This document shows positions 56,831 to 64,000 of a DNA stretch of 64,000 nt, one piece after another; the first letter of the stretch is position 1; each line of letters starts with the position of its first letter. The notes beneath the pieces were generated by a model. It made no database searches. It saw only the letters and a program-made list of their open reading frames with translations, and was not told the origin of the DNA. The position numbers and the translations under genes are program-made. Where the stretch lies: positions 52,378,399-52,442,398 of the forward strand of contig OX411552.1 in the NCBI GenBank assembly GCA_948146395.1, given 5' to 3'. This stretch comes from Fragum whitleyi (lineage: Eukaryota; Mollusca; Bivalvia; Cardiida; Cardiidae).

Positions 56831-57399
56831 TGGGTTCAGATCAGCTTGTCTTTAAAAAAATCTTATAACATTTCCCACATATCTCATCTATGGAACTGCT
56901 GTGTGTGCATTTGACTATATACATGTATTGTCATTTGTAAAAGTATTTGCACTTATCCCTGGATTCGAAATCAGTACCAGAATTTACGATTGTGAAGAAA
57001 GAAATTTAAAAAATAGAACAAGATGCATATCTTTCTCGTTACTGAAGATAGAATTCCGGTTTTAGTTATGCATCGAAAAAATCGTCTTCTCGTTTAGAAA
57101 TGCATATGAGGCCTCAAAGACAAAAGGTGGCCTTTTCCGAAGTGCGAAATGTTTGCAATATGATATGTGTTTAGAATGACAAAACGCTGCGAACTGTTTT
57201 CAAAATATTCTCCGCGGTCAGCGGCGGATCCAGGGTTTCTAAAAAAGGTGGAACGGTGTCGCCTAGAATTCGAGTAACTAGTCCAATTACGGGACTCAAG
57301 ATTGGCTCAAGTGCTGTAAATCAGATATGTCTTTAACTTTTGATTGGATTTGTCTACTACTCTGAAGTAATTTGGATGCAGAGGGGTTTGTTTTCTAAA
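56831..57399. other. Unassigned DNA
   Basis: Nothing recognised beyond isolated short words. Confidence 0.45.
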
Positions 57400-57480
57400 A
57401 CCTCTGGATTAGCCACTGGCTTTGCACGCAAGTGCACGTGCAAAGCAGGGTATAATTTGCAAACATTTTGTACCGTTTTG
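57400..57480. repeat. Hairpin with GCTTTGCACG/CGTGCAAAGC
   Basis: GCTTTGCACG-CAAGTGCA-CGTGCAAAGC is a perfect 10-bp stem. The following GGGTATAATTTGC resembles the arm at 31950 onward, so it belongs with the foldback at 31873-32013. Confidence 0.55.
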
Positions 57481-57834
57481 TTAACTCAGGGCTTATAATA
57501 AGACTGCGCGAACTGCACTCGCCGAGAGTTGACACTTTTTTCACCTGGCTCTGAATCTTGAATGATCCTTCGACTTTCAAGTGAAAAAATATATCTATCT
57601 ATCTATAAAGAGAAAGGAAATGTGAAATGAGTTCCCAGGTTAGCGTCTATTTTGTTTGACCAGCACTTACCGTGTTCCTAGATAGTCTTTTTTGCGTGCG
57701 GGGAATGAAATGGGCTAAAAATGGAAATTGATATTATGAGATGACAAGAGTATGTTTTGATTTGATCTCGGTAGGAATATAAAAAAATGTAATAATATGT
57801 TTCTGAAATTATCTTCCATCCAGTACTGATAACC
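57481..57834. other. Unassigned DNA
   Basis: Nothing recognised. Confidence 0.45.
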
Positions 57835-57945
57835 CGAGCTTAGGTACCCATAAGCGATGGTATCTTCTAAAATTTATTGGGATCAGATAAAAAATACTAG
57901 TATGTCTTCTATGGGCGGAATTCATTTCTTTGTATATTTTTGTGA
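57835..57945 (+). mobile_element. Family B2 core fragment
   Basis: CTAAAATTTATTGGGATCAG and TCTTCTATGGGCGGAATTC with ATTTCTTTGTATA follow one B2 unit. No ends. Confidence 0.5.
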
Positions 57946-58834
57946 TAAATCACAGACTGACAGTAAGTGGAAAAAATACACTGATATAAACTGAAAGAGT
58001 AAGGAGCTACACACTGTAAATACTATTTGTAAATCGTTTTAAGAGTTATTGTATATAACGCGGTCGTTTATTGAGCAGGATCTAAAAGAAAAAAATAAAT
58101 TGCTTAAATGTATTATGCAATATGCATTTATCCTAACGCAAACGTGTCACAAGCTTTAGTTTTGCTGTGACGATTTATAGTCTCAAGTTACAATATACGC
58201 ACTCACCTATAAATCGTGTCAGGCTTTGAAAAAACGTGAAAGCAAATGGAAATTCGATATAACGATAGGCCAGCAAAAGCTGCTTGCAAAAGGACTAGAC
58301 ATTTATCGAAATTTTAATCGTTTTCTTACCGTCTTCTTAAACCTGTTTCTGCATTTTTTTCTCAATGACAACAGAAGGAAAAGCGCGATCGACGGTGAAA
58401 AATTGATACAATTTCATTTTCTGGGACACATGTAAATATGGCATATTACCGTCACAGCTGATAGTGAGAGTTATTCATTAGTTCCCCGTATAGGTCTCCT
58501 TTCATACAGCTTTTTCAAGTTTCGATAATTTTGTAATTTTATACGACCCCAGTAATGGGCACATTTCCATGTCTAAAAGCGATGTAATTTACAAAATCTC
58601 TCCATCTCATTAACTTCTGCATTTCAATACTGATATTAATTCAAGGCTAACCTTTTTTTTCCTGGTTGGACATATAATGAAGTTTTATCATTGTATATAA
58701 CAGAGTTACTACTCACTAACGTTTATCGCTTGGTGTCCCTCGAAATTTGGTTTTCACAAAATGTAAATGAAAAGCGAGGCAACATATCTGAAACGTCCAC
58801 AAGCCCTTCATAATCCAAAAGTCAGGACATGATA
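57946..58834. other. Unassigned AT-rich DNA
   Basis: A 69-codon frame (58226-58435) rich in K and F has no recognised feature. Confidence 0.45.
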
Positions 58835-59000
58835 TTAAGGTAGTGGACCCGTGATAGCTCCGCAGCATTTCGGACCACATATTCTTTCACAATGTTAACC
58901 GAGGTTTCCTATTGAAAAACATTAGGAAACATCGGTTAACACCGTTCAAGTTCATTACCTCTGAGACATTGCAAAACTATTACGGTTCCACTACCTTTAA
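58835..59000. mobile_element. 166-bp MITE bounded by TTAA, copy 2
   Basis: TTAAGGTAGTGGACCCGTGA at the left and GGTTCCACTACCTTTAA at the right are inverted. The interior (CACAATGTTAACCGAGGTTT, GGTTAACACCGTTCAAG) matches 27500-27560. The right border has one extra T. Confidence 0.75.
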
Positions 59001-59937
59001 AGACAACACAAGCTAGGTTCCCGAAAGATTAAGAGGAGTGTTCGATATATAGGTGTAAGCTTCTCTTTTGATAAATGACGGATCGGAACAAAATATTCAT
59101 AAACTATAGTTTTATCAATGTAATCTACCAACAACTATATCTTTGAATGGTATTTAAGCATGGATTTAGTAACAGTAATTGACTTAATACCTTGCTCAAG
59201 TTGATTTCCTGTGCGAGAAGAAAAGGTAGGGAATAAAGCTTAATACCTGTCCTCTTTGAGAGACGACATAACTGAAATTTAATTAAGGATGAGTATTTAA
59301 CAGGGTAAAACAAACTGTAAAATGGGACTTTAGAGACTTTTACGGCATGAAAATTCTTTCTCTGTGTAGCAAATGGTGTATTTACGTTGTATATCCTGCT
59401 GGATTTTTCACGTTATTTCGAAAAAACCGCCATCCGTAAACATTTCAATCAGTTTTTTCTCGAGGGTTGCATACAATCATTGAGTAGAAAGCAGACAGTG
59501 TAGACTGAAATCAGACTGCACGTTAGTGCATGCCGATCTTAGCCTATGTTACCTACAGACATTTTAATTAACAGCAGGAATCTGTCGTCAACAGCAGAGG
59601 AAGGACAAATGTGACTGGATTCGGGTACGTTTTCTGGTCATTGAGTCTAAAAGTATTGCCATGTAGGTCATAAACTTAAACACATAATTGCAAATGTCTG
59701 GTTCTATCTCAGAAACCGAAATTACTGAAGCCCTACGAAAGGCGTCGACTCGTTAATTAAGGGTGTTACGTATGTCAAATTGTGCGCAATAAAACAGTAA
59801 TTTGAAGAATTAGATTAACCCACTATATGTGGTTCTCACGTGGAATATACACATCAATCTTCTTGGAATGCACCTTTTACGGACTGTGCATTCACCGGGT
59901 GGTATTTCATTGCATTTATAGTTCATAAGTTTGTTTG
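59001..59937. other. Unassigned AT-rich DNA
   Basis: Only short frames (62 and 86 codons, minus strand) without support. Confidence 0.45.
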
Positions 59938-60165
59938 AATGGGGGTTTACGCTAATTCTAACAATCTTTCGGGCATATCGCATCGACTTGGACACCTTAT
60001 TATGGATTCCTGACATTTCTAACAACAGTTCCACAGCAACATTCCTACCGATCACCCGTCTGCTCACCACACGTAGATTTACGATTTCGCATTTGCTAGG
60101 TGAAAAATGTCGGAACGAAAATGTGCATAGAACCCTGGACCCTATGTTTAGGAGACCTACGTACT
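59938..60165 (-). repeat. Diverged SINE type S1, minus strand
   Basis: GGGGGTTTACGC, GGGCATATCGCATCGAC, GACACCTTATTATGG and AGAACCCTGGACCC follow S1 in order, with a weak B box. It is the most diverged S1 copy in the window. Confidence 0.45.
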
Positions 60166-60394
60166 CTTATATACCTTTGTCAGTGCAAGTCTGATATGAG
60201 TAAAGAATCAAACTAATACATCAAAATAGACTCCGCCTATCGAAAGGGATAAATAAGAGAGGAGAGAAAGATGCGAGAAATTCTTGAATTTTTCTCAAAG
60301 CTATGTATGTACCTGTCAGGATGTTTGCAGTTAATTTGTATTCTCGATTGATCGTTATTAGACTATTAGAAGCGGTCTGAATCATTTATAGGGG

Positions 60395-60522
60395 GTGTTG
60401 CTAATTTTACACATGCATTTTCAGATTTTGATTGGGTAGATCTTATAGGTGCTAAGGGTTACTACGTCATCGAAAATGGGCCTTCCGGGTCTTTTTATAA
60501 TTTTTTTCTCTGTAACTACTTA
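60395..60522 (+). mobile_element. B1-type core fragment joined to a family A head
   Basis: TTTTGATTGGGTAGATC and CTACGTCATCGAAAATGGGC, then CTGTAACTACTTAC, match 15165-15260. The sequence then passes directly into half of an A head at 60523. Confidence 0.55.
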
Positions 60523-61680
60523 CAAAGTGCTCAAGGTGAGCTATTGTGATCACTCACCGTCCGTCGTCCGTCCGTCCGTACGTCAACAGTTTCTTTAAAC
60601 ATCTTCTCCTCCTTAACCACAAGGCCAATCAAGCTGAAACTTGGCAGGGATGTTAAAAGAATTTAATTTCATTAAAAACTCTAGTTTGCATGGTAACGGA
60701 AAGTCTGAAAATGACCGAAAATGGCTGAAAATATTAGAAAAAATTCTTCTCCTCCTTAACCATCAGGCCAATCAAGCTGAAACTTTGCAGGGATGATCCT
60801 TGAGTGAAGCTCTTCAAAAGTTGTTAAAAGATTTTAATTTCATCAAAAACTCTGATTGCCATGGTAACCAAATGTCTGATAAATGGCCGAAAAAGGTTGA
60901 AAGTATTAGAAAAGAAATCTTCTCCTCCCAAACCACTAGGCCAATCAAGCTGAAACTTGGCAGGGATGATCTTTGGGTGGAGCTCTTCAAAGTTTGTTTA
61001 AATAATTTAATTTCATCCAAAACTCTTGTTTCCATGGTAATAGAATATCTGAAAAAAAGGCAGAAAAGGGCTGAAAATCTTAGAAAAAAATCTTCTCCTC
61101 CCAAACCACAAGGCCAATCAAGCTGAAACTTTGCAGGGATGATCCTTGTGTGAAGCTCTTCAAAAGTTGTTAAAAGAATTTAATTTCATCAAAAACTCTG
61201 GTTGCCATGGTAACTGAGTGTCTGTTAAATGGCTGAAAATATTAGAAAAAATTCTTCTCCTCCTAAACCACCAGGCCAATCAAGCTGAAACTTTGCAGGA
61301 GTGATCCTTGGTGAAGCTCTTTAAAAGTTGTTAAAATAATTTCATTTCTTCAAAAACTCTTGTAAAGGAATATCTGAAAAATGGCTGAAAATTACCATAA
61401 ATCTTAGAACAAATTCTTTTCCTCCTTAACCATGAAGCCAATCAATTTTTAACTTAGCATGGGTGTTCTTATGTGTAGGTCTACTGGAGTTGTTAAAAGA
61501 ATTTTAAATGGTAAGAGCAAAGTTGAAAATTTACGAAAATTAAAAAAAATCAAATTGCAGTAGGACAAAATTTAACCACGCTAAATGTACATCAAACAAA
61601 TTCTGGTATTCATAATAAGGTTGACAAGTTATGAGTGACTTACTCAGGTCAGCGATAAAGGACCACCATGGTCCTCTTGT
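60523..61680 (+). mobile_element. Helentron-like element, family A, 5'-truncated, variable units
   Basis: Only the right half of the head hairpin remains (AAGTGCTCAAGGTGAGCT), followed by (GTCC)n. Six units contain CTTCTCCTCC and GGCCAATCAAGCTGAAAC; their anchors at 60625, 60768, 60941, 61114, 61276 and 61439 give spacings of 143-173 bp. The 3' end is CAGGTCAGCGATAAAGG, the hairpin GGACCAC-C-ATGGTCC and CTCTTG-TT. The 108-codon frame at 60800-61126 is an artefact of the units. Confidence 0.75.
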
Positions 61681-61800
61681 TGAGTATGTATTTTTAAATA
61701 ATTTCGTTTAGACGTTTGCTTAATACGCTATATTCTAGAAACGACATGACTCTTTCTAAATTTTGCTTTTTTTGGAGAGGCTTGATTAATTTAAAATTGA

Positions 61801-61930
61801 CGTTCACCTCGATCAAAACCATTTTTAATCGAAATTAGCGATATTGGATTATCTCCCTTAATTTCATTTACCACTCATTCATTCCGGAATCATTCACCTT
61901 GTCGATTTAGCGTTGTTGTTATTTGTACAA
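61801..61930 (-). repeat. Repeats G/F, right arm
   Basis: CACCTCGATCAAAACC, AAATTAGCGATATTGG, TATCTCCCTTAATTTCATTT and ATCATTCACCTTGTCG match the right half of F next to a G end. Confidence 0.5.
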
Positions 61931-62629
61931 CTAAACTTTTGTGATGCAATCGGGTCACCTATTTTGTAATGATATCAAGTATCACGTGATTTTTCTGATG
62001 TATTCGAATCCATTATTTCAAATTAGGTCGCAAGAAATTAATTTCTTTTTTCATTTCGTATAAGATAACGATGATGACGTCATACAAGGTTTCAAATTTA
62101 GAATTTTAAGAGGTTTAATGAGACAGTTAAGCAAGAGAATCGGGAATAAGCTGGAATTAGGTTATAAAAATTGATGGTCTATTACGAACAAGTAAGTACG
62201 AACTAGTGAAGGGCCTAATGGTCTCCACTTGTCGTGGACTACGGCCCGAGGTTATAAAAAAAAATGTCGTTCTCAACTCAAAGTTTTCTACTTTCAAATT
62301 CCGTTCCAAAACTAATATTATTGCGGAAATATAAATCAAAGTACTGATAGTACTGAAGGCCAGGAAATGTTTTAATTTGTAAGATTATAACTTAAAGCAG
62401 TTGTCAAATTAATTCTGCTGAAAGAGATATGACTTCAAGTTTCTTGTTTCTGTGATAAACGTTGTTGAAAGAAAGTTTTGAATTAGTATTATCAAGTCAT
62501 AACTTCTTTTCCACGCTGATTTTTACAACACTAACCTATTCCTAGCTTTATGATAAAAAAGACGATTACGAACAATTTCCTCCCGTTACACATACTGGAT
62601 AGATTTCCAATGACGATGATAGGTATTAT
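61931..62629. other. Unassigned AT-rich DNA with a small hairpin
   Basis: TCCAC-TTGTC-GTGGA (about 62224-62238), flanked by GGGCC and GGCCC, could fold. Otherwise nothing recognised. Confidence 0.45.
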
Positions 62630-62795
62630 TACAGTTCAGAATATCGTGAAATTGACACCGTGAATGATTTGGGAATGAATTTGGAGCGAAACTGAATGAG
62701 TGCGGTGAGTAAGATATGAATGAAATTAAAGAAAGGTAATCCTTTTTCGCTAATTTTGTTCAATATCAAAAGAATAGCGAAACTTATTACCCCCT
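62630..62795 (+). repeat. Repeat F, left arm and hairpin
   Basis: TACAGTTCAGAATATCGTGA, GAATGATTTGGGAATGA and GAATGAAATTAAAG are followed by AGGTAATCC with TTCGCTAATTTTGTTC. These pair partly with AGAATAGCGAAACTTATTACC. Confidence 0.6.
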
Positions 62796-62860
62796 CCTCT
62801 CAGCAAAATATGCCTTTAAGACCTTTACATAGCTTTCTTTGTCTTTACGAACCAATCAGC

Positions 62861-63090
62861 CGCCTTCCCAGCGCAGTTGGTAGAGCGTCTGGCAGTCAAT
62901 CTAGAGGTTCCGGGTTCGGTCCCTTACGGCGGCACTTATTTTTTCCGAATATTTGTCTCTCCCCTATTGGTTGATAATCGTAGGCCTATGTGAGATAAAA
63001 GCTGGAGGCTAGGAAAGGGTGTAATTGTAGTACTGGTGAGAGAAATACCAGGAATCCATTGTTTGGTGCTTCAACCGCCGCGATAAAGCT
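62861..63090 (+). repeat. SINE type S1 with a good tRNA-like head
   Basis: CCCAGCGCAGTTGGTAGAGC is a strong A box and GGGTTCGGTCCC a B box. GCCGCCTT and AAGGCGGC-like ends (TTACGGCGGC) nearly pair, which makes this the most tRNA-like head in the window. The body carries TTGGTTGATAATCGTAGGCC and ACTGGTGAGAGAAATACC as in the copy at 61. Beyond about 63090 the S1 similarity fades. Confidence 0.75.
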
Positions 63091-63333
63091 GGCAGATTTT
63101 TGATTTAGGATGATTTTATCGTGGTGAATGTCAATATAATAAAGTGATTAACTAAAACAAAGGGGGTTTATCGTCTTCGCCACATTCCTTTCCTCCTAAA
63201 CATCGTAATTGCAGCATGAAACCTGAATATGCTCGGGCTATACGTTTGATTACACCGTCTCAGATTTTCTTCAACAAATTTTGGTGACTTAAATGTGCAT
63301 TTGATTCGGCTTCGATTGGTCATTTTCTATTGA

Positions 63334-64000
63334 TTTTAGCCCCACTGGCCGAAGGCCACTAGGGCTATTGTCATGGCGTTGTGTCCGTCGTGCGTCCGTC
63401 CGTCCGGTCGTAAACTTTTTTCTTTAAAAATCTTCTCCTCAGAAACTACTGGATGAATTTCAACCAAACATCACAGGAATGATCCTTGGGTGACCCTTTT
63501 CAAAATTGTTTCAGCAATTTTGATCTAATGAAAAACATGGATTTAATGGGCGTGGCTAATTTCCATATATGGTAAAAAGTGACCTTTCTCAGATTCAAAA
63601 TGATGGATACCAATTAAATTTTACATGAATGATCCTTGAGTGACCCTCTATCAGTTTACAAAAAAATATTTTGATCGGATGAAAAATATGCATTTTATGT
63701 GCAAAGGCCATTTCTTTATATGTTATATAGTGGAAACTTTCAAAATCATTTTTTCAGGATTTAACCAATGGATATCAACCAAATTTCACTGCAATGATCC
63801 TTGAGTGACCCTGTATCAGTCTACCAAAAATTATTGTGATCGGATGAAATATATGTATCTTATGGGCGGAGGTCATTTCTCAATTTAGTGTAAACTTTGA
63901 AAATCATTTTCTCAGAATGTAACTGATGGATATCAATCAAACTTCAGTGGTATGATCCTTTGGTGACCCATGATCATGCAGCCAAAATCTATTGTGATTG
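63334..64000 (+). mobile_element. Helentron-like element, family B2, runs off the window
   Basis: TTTTAGCCCCACTGGCCGAAGG keeps the GGCC-GAA-GGCC hairpin, followed by GTCC repeats and GGTCGTAAACTT. Four B2 units follow (GATCCTTGGGTGACCC, TGGGCGGAGGTCATTTC). The 3' end lies outside. Confidence 0.75.

Noticed and set aside
60800..61126. 108-codon frame rich in K
   Set aside because: It lies entirely within family A tandem units, and a similar frame exists on the other strand.
62861..62935. Possible functional tRNA gene
   Set aside because: A and B boxes are good, but the acceptor pairing is imperfect and the SINE body follows directly, as in other S1 copies.

Overview
This window reads as non-coding, AT-rich nuclear DNA from an invertebrate animal, most likely a bivalve mollusc. 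That placement is an inference from the repeat types. Arrays of about 145-165 bp units, capped by hairpin-bearing ends and a GTCC microsatellite, match the organisation known from bivalve 'pearl'/Helentron-like elements. A tRNA-derived SINE with a tail like GAAAGCGGCG...ATCAATCAATC is also present. No open reading frame resembles a conserved protein, and no rRNA, CRISPR or intact tRNA gene was found. The only coding candidate is a 34-nt first-exon-like stretch on the minus strand at 44604-44637, and it is weak.

The window is built mainly from one superfamily of non-autonomous Helitron/Helentron-like elements, labelled here A, B1, B2/B3, C and D. A full copy has a T-run followed by AGCTC, a 5' hairpin whose loop is usually GAA, a GTCC/GTCGGC microsatellite, a tandem core, a 3' copy of the 5' motif in inverted orientation (GCTCACC with GGTGAGC, GCTCCAC with GTGGAGC, GCTCGAC with GTCGAGC, ATGCTCCCC with GGGGAGCAT), a second short hairpin, and a terminal CTTG or CTAG followed by T. 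The hairpin sequences differ between families and copies but remain self-complementary. Every copy recognised, about 28 complete or partial, lies in the same orientation, whereas SINEs occur on both strands.

Layout: 1-7.4 kb holds a SINE, nested A/B1, a C array carrying a foldback insertion, and a nine-unit 155-bp B1 array. 7.4-17 kb holds a B3 tail, a MITE, B2 and B1 copies, and a 913-bp TA-flanked transposon. 17-31 kb holds A and B2 copies (one B2 nested in an A array), a tRNA-Pro-like SINE dimer, and a TTAA-bounded MITE. 31-47 kb is sparser, with hairpin elements, nested D elements, palindrome-cored F/G repeats, a complete C copy inside an ATTC microsatellite, and the candidate exon. 47.7-55 kb is the densest part: three adjacent A arrays, a 972-bp giant hairpin, and a two-headed A composite inserted in a SINE. 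55-64 kb holds SINE copies, foldbacks, an A copy with variable units, and a B2 copy that runs off the end.

There are no genes here that work together. The shared structure suggests mobilisation of the element families by a common enzyme encoded elsewhere; that is inference.
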